From contig CACNHX010000002.1 in the NCBI GenBank assembly GCA_902620425.1, positions 1 through 64,000 of the forward strand: a stretch of 64,000 nucleotides of DNA. The letters are read 5' to 3'. Positions 37,122 through 48,394 of the stretch are shown here, one piece after another (within the stretch, counting starts at the first letter, position 1; every line of letters starts with the position of its first letter). The position numbers and the translations under genes were made by a program. The notes beneath the pieces are model-generated. The model searched no databases. It was not told where the DNA came from and saw only the letters and a program-made list of their open reading frames with translations. This DNA comes from an uncultured Alphaproteobacteria bacterium. GTDB taxonomy: Bacteria; Pseudomonadota; Alphaproteobacteria; HIMB59; GCA-002718135.

Positions 37122-38550
37122 GATCTTTATCAGCAATTATTTCAGCTAATCTAAGTAGATTAGTAGTGCCAGCACTTCCAAATGGAACACCAGCCGAGAT
37201 AACTACGTTATCTCCTGGTTTTACTAATTTTTTATTTTTAGCAATTGAACATGCAATATTAACCATATCTTGTGCATTTTGAGCATCTTCTTGAGTATGA
37301 CAGGAGTTTACACCCCAGTATAATTGCATTTTTCTTGTAGTATTAATATTTGGAGATAAACCAACAATTTGAACTGGCGCTCTTTCTCTAGCCATTCTAG
37401 TCGTTGTTCTTCCACTTACAGAAAATGTAATTATTGCTTTTGCATCTGATTTTTTTGCAATTGAGTACGCTGCTAATGTTATTGCATCTGTATTATCAAC
37501 ATCATCAATATTTTCTTGTATAATTCGTAAATCATAATTATTTTTATCGTTTTCAACATTTTCTATAATTTTATTCATCGTTATTACTACTTCCATTGGA
37601 TGTGCTCCAACAGCAGATTCACCAGATAACATAACAGCATCTGCTCCATCGTAAATAGCATTTGCAACATCCGATGCTTCAGCTCTAGTTGGAACAAGAT
37701 TTTCAATCATACTTTCAAGCATTTGTGTAGCAACAACAACTGGTTTACCAAAGTGCCTACATCTCTTAATAATATTTTTTTGAACTATAGGAACTTGTTC
37801 TGTTGGCATTTCAACACCCAAATCACCTCTGGCTATCATAATACCATCTGCAGCATTTATAATATCATCAATATTTTTTACTGCTGAAGGTTTTTCAATT
37901 TTTGCCATCACGAGTGCTTTATTGTTAATTATTTTTTTTAGTTTGAGAATATCCTCTGCTTGTTGCACGAAAGAAAGTGCAACCCAATCAACTCCCATAT
38001 CTAATGCCTTCATTAGATCAGATTTATCTTTTTTGGTAAGAGCGTCTATTGGAAGAATAATATCTGGAATATTTACACCTTTGTTATTTGAGATTTCAGC
38101 ATCATTTAAAACTTCTGTAATTAAACTATCTTTTTTTTGTTCAACAACTTGTAATCTAATCCTTCCATCATTTACTAATAAAATAGAATTAGGTGTTAAA
38201 AAATCATATATTTCTTCATGGGGAAAGTTAACCCTATTATTATCTCCGGGTTCAGTTGAAAGATCTAGTATAAAATTTTGACCTTTAACTAAATTTTCTT
38301 TTGTATTCTTAAATTTACCCACTCTTAACTTGGGCCCTTGTAAGTCAGCTAATATGCATGATGCATGATTATATTTTTCTTCAAGAGATCTAATAGTTTC
38401 ATAATTTTTTCTATGAATTTCTAAATCACCATGTGAAAAATTTAATCTAAAAACATCACATCCTGCCACAAATAAATCTTCAATTATTTTTTTATCTGAT
38501 GATGCAGGTCCTAAGGTAGCTAAAATTTTAGCTTTTCTGTTACGTTTCAT
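37114..38550 (-). CDS. pyk: Pyruvate kinase
   Basis: KILATLGPAS, DVFRLNFSHG, VMAKIEKPSAV, MIARGDLGVEMP, VVATQMLESMI, RAEASDVANAIYDGADAVMLSGE. Confidence 0.98.
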   Translation of the reverse strand: MKRNRKAKILATLGPASSDKKIIEDLFVAGCDVFRLNFSHGDLEIHRKNYETIRSLEEKYNHASCILADLQGPKLRVGKFKNTKENLVKGQNFILDLSTEPGDNNRVNFPHEEIYDFLTPNSILLVNDGRIRLQVVEQKKDSLITEVLNDAEISNNKGVNIPDIILPIDALTKKDKSDLMKALDMGVDWVALSFVQQAEDILKLKKIINNKALVMAKIEKPSAVKNIDDIINAADGIMIARGDLGVEMPTEQVPIVQKNIIKRCRHFGKPVVVATQMLESMIENLVPTRAEASDVANAIYDGADAVMLSGESAVGAHPMEVVITMNKIIENVENDKNNYDLRIIQENIDDVDNTDAITLAAYSIAKKSDAKAIITFSVSGRTTTRMARERAPVQIVGLSPNINTTRKMQLYWGVNSCHTQEDAQNAQDMVNIACSIAKNKKLVKPGDNVVISAGVPFGSAGTTNLLRLAEIIADKDLK

Positions 38551-38603
38551 TGATTATTATATATATATCACAAAAAAAGATTTATATAATTTATTTACGT
38601 AAT

Positions 38604-38894
38604 ATGACCAAAAACTTTGATAGAGATTTACTTGCTGATGTTGCAGAAAGATTGATTCATCATCTAAAAAATAGAACAGATGTACAAAATATTGATTTAA
38701 TGAATTTGTCAGGTTTTTGCAGAAACTGTCTTTCAAAATGGTATGTTAGTGCTGCAGAGAAGAAAAATATTTCTATTTCATACGATGAAGCTCGAGAAAT
38801 GATTTATGGTATGCCATACGTAGAGTGGAAAACAAAATTTCAAAAAGAAATAACTCCTGAACAAAAAGAAAAGTTCGATAAAGGAAAAACTTAA
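38604..38894 (+). CDS. DUF1244 family protein
   Basis: AERLIHHLKNRTDVQNIDLMNLSGFCRNCLSKWY...YDEAREMIYGMPYVEWK. Confidence 0.9.
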   Translation: MTKNFDRDLLADVAERLIHHLKNRTDVQNIDLMNLSGFCRNCLSKWYVSAAEKKNISISYDEAREMIYGMPYVEWKTKFQKEITPEQKEKFDKGKT

Positions 38895-40693
38895 TATAGT
38901 TTTTCTAAATTTTCTCCATACATCTCTTTTACTTTAAACCTTCTTACTTTCATGGAAGGAGTCATCATATTGTTTTCAATTGTAAACTCATGATCAATGA
39001 GAATAAATTTTCTTATTTGTTCAATACTAGAGAGGCTTTTATTGACTTTATTTACAACTTCCTTCATCTTTTTATCAAATGAAGAATTTTGAATTATTTT
39101 ATTTAAATCGCCTTCAACATTATTTTCTTTTGCCCATTCTAAAGCTAAATCTTTATTAGGAACCAGGATTGCTACTAAGTAATTTTTGAAATCTCCATAT
39201 AACATTGATTGAGCAATTTCAGGTTCAATATCTAGTTTTGCCTCTATTCTTGAAGGAGAAATATTATCTCCACCAGCATTTACAATAATATCTTTTTTCC
39301 TATCCGTTATTTTTAAATAATCTTCTTCATCAAATTCACCAATATCACCTGTATGTACCCACCCATCAATTATAGTTTTATTTGTTGACTCAGGATCATT
39401 CCAATAACCATTCATAATTAGTTCACCACGTGCTAAAATTTCTCCATCTTCAGAAATTTTTACTTCATTTCCTTGAAGAACTTTTCCAACAGTATCTAAT
39501 TTAATTTTTTCAGGAGGGTTCGCAGAAATAACAGGAGCAGTTTCAGTTTGTCCGTAGCCTTGAAGTAGTGGAAGGCCAAGGGCGCTTAGGTATAATCCGA
39601 CTTCGAAATTTAGTGCTGCGCCTCCGGATATCAATGCTCTGAGACTTCCACCAAATCTTTTCTTAACTTTTTTTCTTACTATCCTATCCATCAATCCATT
39701 CATAAATCTTTCAGAGAAGCTCATTTGCTCACCAAAATATTTTTTCTTTCCTAGATTTAATGTAATTGCAAAGAAGCGTTGACTTAATTTACTTTGGTTT
39801 TTAAGACCTTGTGAAATACGTGTGTGTAAAGAGTCATAAAACCTTGGAACAGCTGTCATAAAATGTGGTGCTGCCTCAGCCATATTTACTAATAATTTAT
39901 CTATACTTTCAGCGTAATAGATTTGTGCGCCTTGCCCCATTTCTAAAAATTGTAAAGTATGCTCATATGAATGAGATAAAGGTAACCATGATAAATATCT
40001 AATTTCTTTTGTTAAATCACTAGTAAGACTCTCAAGTAATTTATCACAGGAAGCACAGTTTCTCAGCATGGCTCCATGACTTAACATCACTCCTTTAGGG
40101 TTGCCTCCTGTACCTGATGTATAAATAATACAGGCTGTATCTTTTCTTTTAAAATTTTTTGATAAATTTTCTATTGCATTAGAATTTTTACTTTTTTCTA
40201 AATTATCATTTATAATTTTGTTGTATGATAAAATATTTACAACTTCTGTATAAGTTTCATTATCATCATTAATTTTTATTACATTTTGACAATGTGAAAT
40301 TTTTTCTATTGCAGGTAGAACTTTTTTCATTAATTCGTGTGATGATACGATGGCACATCTAGCACCAGAATGCTCAATAATATATTTATAGTCATTAGTT
40401 GTGCTTGTTGTATAAGCAGGCACTGAAATTGCTCCGATGGACATTATTGCTAAATCAGTGATTTGCCATTCAGGTCTATTTTCAGATAAAATTAATACTC
40501 TATCTCCTTCTAAAATACCCAGATCTTTTAAGTATGTTGCTAAACTTTCGACTTGTTCTTTTACTTGTGACCAACTTAGAGAAACATATTTATCATTCTC
40601 TTTCTTCCATAAATATGGTTGATCTTTTAAATTATTTGCTTGATGATAAAATATATCCGGTATGCTATTAAAGTCGTCAAAATTAACAATCAT
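38891..40693 (-). CDS. Long-chain fatty acid-CoA ligase (AMP-forming)
   Basis: IIYTSGTGGNPKGVMLSHGAML, GYGQTETAPVIS, WVHTGDIGEFDEEDYLKITDRKKD. Confidence 0.95.
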   Translation of the reverse strand: MIVNFDDFNSIPDIFYHQANNLKDQPYLWKKENDKYVSLSWSQVKEQVESLATYLKDLGILEGDRVLILSENRPEWQITDLAIMSIGAISVPAYTTSTTNDYKYIIEHSGARCAIVSSHELMKKVLPAIEKISHCQNVIKINDDNETYTEVVNILSYNKIINDNLEKSKNSNAIENLSKNFKRKDTACIIYTSGTGGNPKGVMLSHGAMLRNCASCDKLLESLTSDLTKEIRYLSWLPLSHSYEHTLQFLEMGQGAQIYYAESIDKLLVNMAEAAPHFMTAVPRFYDSLHTRISQGLKNQSKLSQRFFAITLNLGKKKYFGEQMSFSERFMNGLMDRIVRKKVKKRFGGSLRALISGGAALNFEVGLYLSALGLPLLQGYGQTETAPVISANPPEKIKLDTVGKVLQGNEVKISEDGEILARGELIMNGYWNDPESTNKTIIDGWVHTGDIGEFDEEDYLKITDRKKDIIVNAGGDNISPSRIEAKLDIEPEIAQSMLYGDFKNYLVAILVPNKDLALEWAKENNVEGDLNKIIQNSSFDKKMKEVVNKVNKSLSSIEQIRKFILIDHEFTIENNMMTPSMKVRRFKVKEMYGENLEKLY

Positions 40694-40749
40694 GCTGTCT
40701 ATCCTCCCTACAAAGCTTAGATATTAGACCTATATCGAATTAGTAAAAT

Positions 40750-42546
40750 ATGAAACAAAAAAATTATCAAAATTCAACAAAAAATTCCCTTGGTAAACTA
40801 CCCATTTGGAATTTAAAGGATTTGTATGAATCCCCAAAAGCGAAGAAGCTCAATAATGATTTAAGTAAGCTCAGAATATCGACTAAGAAATTTGAGAAAA
40901 AATACGCATCCAAAATCACCAAGATTAGTTCCAATCAACTTTTAAAAGCCATTATAGAGTTAGAGGAAATTGATACAAAAATAGATAAAATTATGTCTTA
41001 TGCACATTTATTAGTCGCAGAGGATGGTAACAATGAAAAGAATAAAATTTTTTATCAACAAATGCAGGAGCAAATAACAAATATTGCTTCCTCAATTGTC
41101 TTCTTTAGTCTTGAAATTAATGAGATTTCTGAAAAAAATTTAAAAAAAATTTATGCTGATAAAAAACTAAAGAATTATAAAAACTGGATAAAAAATATTC
41201 GAAAATTCAAACCTTATCAATTGGATGTTAAAACAGAAAAATTACTTCAAGAAAAAAGTATTACTTCTAGATCTGCCTGGGTTAGACTATTTGATGATAC
41301 AATTGCCTCACTTAAATTCCCCTTTAAGGGAAAAAATTTATCTAGTGCTGAAATTTTTAATTTTCTTTCTGATAAAAAAGAAGCAAATCGTAAAAAATCA
41401 GCTGAGGTAGTATCTGCTGTTTTAAAAGATAACATTAGTTTGTTTACATCTATTACTAATAATCTTGCAAAAGATAAATCAATCAATGATAAATGGAGAG
41501 GATTGCCAAATCCAGTCAGTTCAAGAAATTTATCTAATGTTGTTGAAGATGAAGTTGTAGAAGCCTTAACTGAAACAATAAAAGAAAATTACCCAAAAAT
41601 TGCTCATCGTTATTATAAAATAAAAACTAAATGGCTAAAAAAGAAATTCTTAATGTATTGGGACAGAAATGCACCTCTTCCTTTTCAATCACAGAGTATT
41701 TATTCTTGGAAAGATGCAAGACAAATTGTAACTGATGCTTATTCAAATTTTGATAAGAGGGCAGGAAATATTGTAAATGAATTTTTTGATAATTCATGGA
41801 TACACGCTCCAGTAATCCCAGGAAAATCTCCTGGTGCGTTTGCTGCTTCTACTGTTCCATCAGCTCATCCATTTATACTTGTTAATTATCAGGGTAAAGC
41901 AAGAGATATAGCAACTCTTGCTCATGAACTTGGACACGGGATTCATCAATATTTAGCAGGACGAAAACAAACTTATTTTAATTCTTCAACACCGTTAACA
42001 CTTGCTGAAACAGCAAGTGTTTTTGGAGAAATGTTAACTTTTAAATCGCTTTTATCTATTACGACAAAAGAAAATGAACGTAAGGGGCTTTTAGCAAACA
42101 AAGTCGAAGATATGCTAAACACTGTTGTAAGGCAAATTGCTTTTTTTGAATTTGAAAAACGTATTCATAATCAAAGAAAAATCAAAGAACTAAGTGTTGA
42201 CGAGATTTGTGAAATTTGGATTGATGTTCAAAAGAAAAGCTTAGGACCATCAATAAAATTTAATGATGATTATAAATATTTTTGGAGCTATATACCCCAT
42301 TTTATTCATTCACCATTTTATGTTTATGCATATGCTTTTGGTGATTGTCTTGTTAATTCTCTTTTTAATGTTTACGAGAGCAAACTACCTAAATTTGAAG
42401 ACAAATACATTACTTTGTTAGAGAGTGGTGGTAGTGATACATATGATAAACTATTGAAACCTTTTGGGTTAAATCCCAAGAAAAAAGATTTTTGGCAAAA
42501 AGGAGTTAATGTTATTGAGAATCTGATTGACCAATTAGAAGAATAA
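40750..42546 (+). CDS. pepF: M3 family oligoendopeptidase F
   Basis: LAHELGHGIHQYLAG (HEXXH), TPLTLAETASVFGEM. Confidence 0.95.
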   Translation: MKQKNYQNSTKNSLGKLPIWNLKDLYESPKAKKLNNDLSKLRISTKKFEKKYASKITKISSNQLLKAIIELEEIDTKIDKIMSYAHLLVAEDGNNEKNKIFYQQMQEQITNIASSIVFFSLEINEISEKNLKKIYADKKLKNYKNWIKNIRKFKPYQLDVKTEKLLQEKSITSRSAWVRLFDDTIASLKFPFKGKNLSSAEIFNFLSDKKEANRKKSAEVVSAVLKDNISLFTSITNNLAKDKSINDKWRGLPNPVSSRNLSNVVEDEVVEALTETIKENYPKIAHRYYKIKTKWLKKKFLMYWDRNAPLPFQSQSIYSWKDARQIVTDAYSNFDKRAGNIVNEFFDNSWIHAPVIPGKSPGAFAASTVPSAHPFILVNYQGKARDIATLAHELGHGIHQYLAGRKQTYFNSSTPLTLAETASVFGEMLTFKSLLSITTKENERKGLLANKVEDMLNTVVRQIAFFEFEKRIHNQRKIKELSVDEICEIWIDVQKKSLGPSIKFNDDYKYFWSYIPHFIHSPFYVYAYAFGDCLVNSLFNVYESKLPKFEDKYITLLESGGSDTYDKLLKPFGLNPKKKDFWQKGVNVIENLIDQLEE

Positions 42547-42548
42547 AA

Positions 42549-43895
42549 TTGATGAAAGATAAAGAAGCAAAATCCCTAACTAAACAACTTACCAGGTACG
42601 CTAAAGTTGGCGGAGTTGTTGGAAAATTAGCTACTAAACTTGCAAGTCAAAGATATTTAGGTGTTAAGTTAGATAAAGAAAAACATGCTTCAGAAATAAG
42701 AGCTGCTCTTGGAAGTATTAAAGGACCCTTGATGAAAGTGGCACAATTATCAGCAACCATACCTGACTTACTTCCTGATGAGTATGCACAAGAGCTTATG
42801 CATTTACAGTCTAATGCACCTCCGATGGGATGGTTGTTTGTTAAAAGAAGAATGGCCGCAGAATTAAAACAAGACTGGCAAAAAAATTTTATTGAGTTTG
42901 ATAAAGAAGCAACAAGAGCGGCATCTCTTGGACAAGTTCATAAAGCTAAAATACAAAATGATGATATAGTCGCCTGCAAACTCCAATACCCAGATATGGC
43001 TTCAGCAGTTAGTGCAGATCTTTCACAATTAAAAATGATTTTTTCAATTTATCAGTCTTATAATAAAGCGATTAAGACTGATGAAGTATATAAAGAAATT
43101 ACTGACAGACTTAAAGAGGAGCTAGATTACGAAAGAGAAAAAAAATTAATGGCTGTATTTAGAAATATATTTTCAAATATTAATTTTGTTCATGTCCCAA
43201 AAACCTATGATAAATTATCTACAAAAAGATTACTAACCATGAGCTGGTTAGATGGCGAGCCTATTTTGAATTTTAAAAAATCTCCTAAAGAAACAAGAAA
43301 TACTTTAGCGGCTAATATGTATAAAGCGTGGTACAAACCATTCTTTGAATACGGGGTGCTTCACGGAGATCCACATTTAGGAAATTATTCTGTACAAAAA
43401 AAAGACCTTAGTATTAATATATATGACTTTGGTTGTATGAGAATTTTTAATGGTAATTTCATTCAAGGTGTAATTGACTTATATTTTGCTCTTCAAGAAA
43501 AAGACAATTCAAAGGCAGTTCATGCATATGAGCAATGGGGATTTACTGATATTACCAATGAGAAATTAAAAGTATTAAATAAATGGGCAGGATTTTTATA
43601 TTCACCTTTGATGGAAGATAAAGTTCAAAAAATACAAGAAAGCGATAGTGGTATATATGGAGCACAAATTGCATCTGAAGTTCATCAAGAACTTAAAAAA
43701 CTAGGCGGTGTTAAACCTCCAAAAGAATTTGTGTTCATGGATAGAGCAGCAGTAGGACTAGGTTCAGTATTTATGCATTTAAAGGCTGAAGTTAATTGGT
43801 ACAGAATATTCCATGAGCTCATTGAAGATTTTAACTCAAAAAAATTAATGAAAAACCAACAAAAAGCTTTAAATTTAGCTGACCTATCAATATAA
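42549..43895 (+). CDS. ABC1/AarF/UbiB family atypical kinase
   Basis: KxGQ-like segment KGPLMKVAQLSATIPDLLPDEYAQEL, AASLGQVHKAKI, GVLHGDPHLGNYSV, IYDFGCMR. Confidence 0.92.
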   Translation: MMKDKEAKSLTKQLTRYAKVGGVVGKLATKLASQRYLGVKLDKEKHASEIRAALGSIKGPLMKVAQLSATIPDLLPDEYAQELMHLQSNAPPMGWLFVKRRMAAELKQDWQKNFIEFDKEATRAASLGQVHKAKIQNDDIVACKLQYPDMASAVSADLSQLKMIFSIYQSYNKAIKTDEVYKEITDRLKEELDYEREKKLMAVFRNIFSNINFVHVPKTYDKLSTKRLLTMSWLDGEPILNFKKSPKETRNTLAANMYKAWYKPFFEYGVLHGDPHLGNYSVQKKDLSINIYDFGCMRIFNGNFIQGVIDLYFALQEKDNSKAVHAYEQWGFTDITNEKLKVLNKWAGFLYSPLMEDKVQKIQESDSGIYGAQIASEVHQELKKLGGVKPPKEFVFMDRAAVGLGSVFMHLKAEVNWYRIFHELIEDFNSKKLMKNQQKALNLADLSI

Positions 43896-43901
43896 GAACT
43901 C

Positions 43902-45023
43902 ATGCTCTTATCTGCTATTAAAGAAAATGATAACAACGAGACAAGAGTCTCTATCTCCCCTGAATCCGTAAAGCTTTTTTCTAGACTAGGTTTTGAAGTT
44001 ATAATTGAAAATGGAGCAGGTGAAACTTCAGGATATCAGAATTCAAATTATGAAGAAGCTGGAGCAAAAATTGTAACTAGATCTGAATGCTTGAAGGCTG
44101 ATGTTTGTTTATGTGTTAGAATGCCAAGCACTGATGATATAAATAACTTAAAAAGCAATTCATTACTAATTGGAATTTTAAATCCGTATGAAAATAAATC
44201 TGAATTTTCTAATTTAAACAAAAACAAAATATCATCATGTTGTATGGAATTAATTCCTAGAATAAGTAGAGCCCAAAGTATGGATGTTTTATCATCCCAA
44301 GCTAATTTAGCGGGGTATAGAAGTGTAATTGATGCAGCTGAGCAATTTGGAAAAGCTTTTCCAATGATGATGACTGCAGCTGGAAGAGTAAATCCAGCAA
44401 AAGTAATGATACTTGGAGTAGGAGTTGCAGGTTTACAAGCTATAGCAACAGCAAAAAGACTTGGCGCAGTAGTTTCTGCTACTGATGTTAGAGCAGCAAC
44501 TAAGGAACAAGTTGAAAGCCTTGGTGGAAAATTCATAATGGTTGAAGATGATGAATCTCAAAATGCTGAAACCGCAGGTGGTTATGCAAAGGAAATGAGT
44601 GAAGATTACAAGAATAAACAAGCTCAATTGATAGCAGAAACAGTTTCAAAACAAGATATAGTAATTTGTACAGCCCTTATTCCTGGAAAAAAAGCTCCAG
44701 TTTTAATCACAGAAGAAATGGTTTCTTCGATGATACCAGGTTCAGTAGTAATTGATTTGGCTGTGGAAGCTGGTGGTAATTGCCCTTTAAGTAAAATGAA
44801 TGAAATAGTAGTGCATAATGGAGTAAAAATCGTTGGTTATGGAAATGTTCCTGGAAGAGTAGCAAAAGATGCCTCAGCACTTTATGCTAAAAACATTTTT
44901 AACTTCTTAAGCTTATTAATAGATAAAGAAAATAAAAAAATAAATTTTGATTTTAATGATGAAATAATTAATTCTGTTTTGCTAACGCATGATGGTGATG
45001 TAAGATTGGAGCAATTTAAGTAA
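43902..45023 (+). CDS. pntAA: NAD(P) transhydrogenase subunit alpha part 1
   Basis: VMILGVGVAGLQAIATAKRLGAVVSATDVR; VIDLAVEAGGNCP; RVAKDASALYAKN. Confidence 0.97.
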   Translation: MLLSAIKENDNNETRVSISPESVKLFSRLGFEVIIENGAGETSGYQNSNYEEAGAKIVTRSECLKADVCLCVRMPSTDDINNLKSNSLLIGILNPYENKSEFSNLNKNKISSCCMELIPRISRAQSMDVLSSQANLAGYRSVIDAAEQFGKAFPMMMTAAGRVNPAKVMILGVGVAGLQAIATAKRLGAVVSATDVRAATKEQVESLGGKFIMVEDDESQNAETAGGYAKEMSEDYKNKQAQLIAETVSKQDIVICTALIPGKKAPVLITEEMVSSMIPGSVVIDLAVEAGGNCPLSKMNEIVVHNGVKIVGYGNVPGRVAKDASALYAKNIFNFLSLLIDKENKKINFDFNDEIINSVLLTHDGDVRLEQFK

Positions 45024-45024
45024 T

Positions 45025-45342
45025 ATGGAAGCACATTCTTCAGAAGTTTTTGTTATTGGTTTAACAGTATTTTTCTTAGCTTGTATTATTGGTTACTATG
45101 TAGTTTGGTCAGTTACTCCCGCTTTACATAGTCCATTGATGGGTGTGACAAATGCGATATCAAGTGTAATTATAGTTGGTGCAATATTGGCAGCCGGTCC
45201 TCAAGGTTTTGATACTTCAAAAATTTTTGGATTAATTGGTGTAGTATTAGCTTCAGTTAATATTTTTGGAGGTTTTCTAGTAACATATCGAATGCTTTCG
45301 ATGTTTAAGAAAAAAACTAAAAAAACAAAGGAAAAAGAATAA
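45025..45342 (+). CDS. pntAB: NAD(P) transhydrogenase subunit alpha part 2
   Basis: YYVVWSVTPALHSPLMGVTNAISSVIIVGA; FGGFLVTYRMLSMFKKK. Confidence 0.97.
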   Translation: MEAHSSEVFVIGLTVFFLACIIGYYVVWSVTPALHSPLMGVTNAISSVIIVGAILAAGPQGFDTSKIFGLIGVVLASVNIFGGFLVTYRMLSMFKKKTKKTKEKE

Positions 45343-46736
45343 TGTCTTCTAACATGGTTGCGATATTATATTTAATATCTGCATTATTATTTATCTTTGC
45401 TTTAAGAGGTTTATCTCACCCTGAGTCTTCAAGAATGGGCAACATTTTTGGTATTATTGGAATGATTATAGCGGTGTTCACAACACTAATGTTTAAATCT
45501 GTTCTTAGCTATTACGAAATTGGAGCCGCAATACTTATTGGTGGTGCAATAGGTTCATTTATTGCTCTTAGAATTGAAATGACAGCATTACCTCAATTAG
45601 TAGCAGCTTTTCATAGCTTAGTAGGTTTAGCTGCTGTATTTGTTGCTGCTGCTGCTTTCTATGATCCTGTAGCTTTTAGTATTGGAAAAGTTGGATCAAT
45701 TAAAACTGCTAGTTTAGTTGAAATGAGTATTGGAACATTTATCGGTGCTATTACTTTTTCTGGTTCGGTTTTAGCTTTTGGAAAATTACAAGGAACAATT
45801 TCTGGAAAGCCTATTGTATTTAAGTTTCAGCACCTTATTAATGCACTAATTTTCTTTCTAATTATTTTCTTAATTGTTTTATTTGTTATTAATCAATCTC
45901 CAACAATTTTTTGGACAATAGTCATTGTTTCAATATTACTAGGATTTCTGGTAGTAATTCCTATTGGTGGAGCTGACATGCCAGTTGTCGTTTCTATGTT
46001 AAACTCTTATTCAGGATGGGCAGCTTGTGGCATAGGATTTACACTAAGTAATAATCTCTTAATTATAACTGGTGCACTTGTTGGAGCATCTGGTGCAATA
46101 TTGAGTTATATAATGAGTAAAGGGATGAATAGATCTATTATTAATGTTGTTCTAGGAGGTTTTGGTGGTGAGCAAGACACTAGTGCTAGCAAGGATAACT
46201 CAGACAAAATTGTTAAACAAGGTAATGCAGAGGATGCTGCATATATAATGAAAAACGCAGACTCAGTAATTATTGTACCAGGATATGGAATGGCTGTAGC
46301 ACAAGCGCAACATGCCTTAAGAGAAATGGGTGACATATTAAAAAAAGAAGGAATAGAAGTAAGATACGCAATTCATCCAGTAGCTGGAAGAATGCCAGGT
46401 CATATGAATGTTTTGCTTGCTGAAGCAAATGTTCCTTATGAAGAGGTCTTAGAGCTAGACGAAATCAATCATGATTTTCCAATGACTGAGGTTTCATTTG
46501 TTATTGGAGCAAATGATGTAACAAATCCAGCTGCAAAAACAGATGAGTCATCTCCTATTTTTGGTATGCCTATTTTAGATGTAGAAAAATCTCAGAGCGT
46601 TCTATTTGTAAAACGTTCAATGGCAACTGGTTATTCTGGTGTTGATAACGAATTATTTTATAGAGATAATACGACTATGCTATTTGGAGATGCTAAAAAA
46701 ATGTGTGAGGATATTGTAAAAAGTCTTTCTGCCTAA
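45342..46736 (+). CDS. pntB: NAD(P) transhydrogenase subunit beta
   Basis: [82 protein letters not shown]. Confidence 0.98.
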   Translation: MSSNMVAILYLISALLFIFALRGLSHPESSRMGNIFGIIGMIIAVFTTLMFKSVLSYYEIGAAILIGGAIGSFIALRIEMTALPQLVAAFHSLVGLAAVFVAAAAFYDPVAFSIGKVGSIKTASLVEMSIGTFIGAITFSGSVLAFGKLQGTISGKPIVFKFQHLINALIFFLIIFLIVLFVINQSPTIFWTIVIVSILLGFLVVIPIGGADMPVVVSMLNSYSGWAACGIGFTLSNNLLIITGALVGASGAILSYIMSKGMNRSIINVVLGGFGGEQDTSASKDNSDKIVKQGNAEDAAYIMKNADSVIIVPGYGMAVAQAQHALREMGDILKKEGIEVRYAIHPVAGRMPGHMNVLLAEANVPYEEVLELDEINHDFPMTEVSFVIGANDVTNPAAKTDESSPIFGMPILDVEKSQSVLFVKRSMATGYSGVDNELFYRDNTTMLFGDAKKMCEDIVKSLSA

Positions 46737-46930
46737 TCGTTATTTCTTTTTGCAGATTTTCTAGCCCTTCTAATATTTTCTTCTTTTTCTCTTGCACGTT
46801 TCAAACAAGGTTTTTCGTAATGTTTACGTAGTTTCATTTCTTTATACAAACCTTCGCGCTGCATTTTCTTTTTAAGCGTTCTAATTGCTTGTTCCACATT
46901 ATTATCTTTTACGTTTACAAAAAGTGTCAT
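46733..46930 (-). CDS. rpsU: 30S ribosomal protein S21
   Basis: [52 protein letters not shown]. Confidence 0.97.
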   Translation of the reverse strand: MTLFVNVKDNNVEQAIRTLKKKMQREGLYKEMKLRKHYEKPCLKRAREKEENIRRARKSAKRNND

Positions 46931-47024
46931 TGGGACGGGCTAGTAACATAAACTTATATTATTTGCAAACGGATATATTGAATTAATCTATTGGTATATT
47001 AGAAAAAATACTTATATCTATTAT

Positions 47025-47555
47025 GTGTCTATTCTCAAAATATCAAAAATCGGTCATCCCATTTTACTAAAAGAATGTTCTGAAATAAAAGAATTCTCTT
47101 CAGATTCTCTAAAAAAAATAGTTTATGATATGTCGGAAACAATGCTTGACTATAACGGTATAGGTTTAGCAGCACCCCAGGTGCATATTTCAAAGCAAAT
47201 AATAGTATTTCGTAATCCTGATATTGAAGAGAAAGATAAAATTGAGATCACACCATTAATAAATCCAAGTTTTACATCTATAGGGAAAGAAACTGAGGAT
47301 GATTGGGAAGGCTGTTTATCTATTCCTGGCATGCAAGGCTTGGTCAGAAGATTTAAAAAAATTAAATATTCTGGATTTGATATTGATGGTAAAGTAATTG
47401 AAAATGAAGTTGAAGGCTTACATGCAAGGGTAGTACAACATGAGGTAGATCATTTAAACGGCATTTTGTATACATCACGCTTAGCACATAAAAATGCTTT
47501 TGGTTTTGAAAAAGAAATAACTACATACTGGAAAAATGAACAAAACAGAAATTAA
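47025..47555 (+). CDS. def: Peptide deformylase, GTG start
   Basis: GIGLAAPQV, WEGCLSIPG, VVQHEVDHLNGIL. Confidence 0.97.
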   Translation: MSILKISKIGHPILLKECSEIKEFSSDSLKKIVYDMSETMLDYNGIGLAAPQVHISKQIIVFRNPDIEEKDKIEITPLINPSFTSIGKETEDDWEGCLSIPGMQGLVRRFKKIKYSGFDIDGKVIENEVEGLHARVVQHEVDHLNGILYTSRLAHKNAFGFEKEITTYWKNEQNRN

Positions 47556-48153
47556 AAAAAAAGAAGATATTCTCAAAAAAACAAAAAAAATTGTATCAAT
47601 TGAAGGTTGGTCATCAGAAATATTTTCAAAATTACAAAAACAAAATATAGACAAAAATGATTTATTCTATTTTTTCCCCGATGGAAATAAAGATTTATTA
47701 GAATATGCTTTACAAAATATTAATGAAAAACTTGAATATAAATTAAAAAAAATTAATTTAATCAATTTTCCAATTAACAAAAGAATAAAAAAAATATTAT
47801 TATTACGATTTGATATATTAAATGAAGATAAAGAATTTTATAAAAAAACCTTTAACTATCTTTTGCTGCCCACAAATAACAAAATATCGAAAAAGAGTTT
47901 ATATAATTCAGTAAATACAATGTGGTATTTAGCTGGAGATAATTCAACAGATTTCAATTTTTATACAAAAAGACTGATTTTATCAGGAATATATACTAAT
48001 GCCTTATTCGTTTTTTTTTCAAAAGAAATGAAGCATGTTGAAGAAAATATTGATAAAAATCTTAAGAGAATATCAAAAATTCCAAAAATTAAGGAAAGAA
48101 TTTCTTTTATTAAGGATAACGCTCCTAAATTTTTAAAAAGTTTTTTAGCTTAA
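47536..48153 (+). CDS. COQ9 family protein (ubiquinone biosynthesis accessory)
   Basis: GWSSEIFSKLQ... FFPDGNKDLLEYAL; C-terminal MWYLAGDNSTDFNFYTKRLILSGIYTNALFVF. Confidence 0.88.
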   Translation: MNKTEIKKKEDILKKTKKIVSIEGWSSEIFSKLQKQNIDKNDLFYFFPDGNKDLLEYALQNINEKLEYKLKKINLINFPINKRIKKILLLRFDILNEDKEFYKKTFNYLLLPTNNKISKKSLYNSVNTMWYLAGDNSTDFNFYTKRLILSGIYTNALFVFFSKEMKHVEENIDKNLKRISKIPKIKERISFIKDNAPKFLKSFLA

Positions 48154-48350
48154 GCTATACTATCTGGCTCTAATTTATTTTGAATTTCTAATATTTTATC
48201 TTTTAGGATTAATTTTCTTTTTTTTAACCTTTGAATTTGTAAAAGGTCTACAGTATTTTTTTCTTGAAGCCTAATGAGTATTTCATCAAGATCTCTGTGT
48301 TCTTGTTCAAAATTTTTTAAAATTTCTATAAGTTTGTTTATGTCATCCAT
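48150..48350 (-). CDS. DUF465 / YdcH-like small protein
   Basis: MDDINKLIEILKNFEQEHRDLDEILIRLQEKNTVDLLQIQRLKKRKLILKDKILEIQNKL; internal ATG start preferred over 48422. Confidence 0.85.
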   Translation of the reverse strand: MDDINKLIEILKNFEQEHRDLDEILIRLQEKNTVDLLQIQRLKKRKLILKDKILEIQNKLEPDSIA

Positions 48351-48394
48351 GAAAATAAATAAGTAAAAATATAATAATAGTATATAAACGCCCT

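Noticed and set aside
37922-38281. 119-aa ORF antisense to pyruvate kinase
   Set aside because: Pyk frame is fully conserved; the antisense frame is a by-product of codon bias.
44048-44536. 162-aa ORF antisense to pntAA
   Set aside because: Sense frame has strong Rossmann and transhydrogenase motifs; no motif in the antisense translation.
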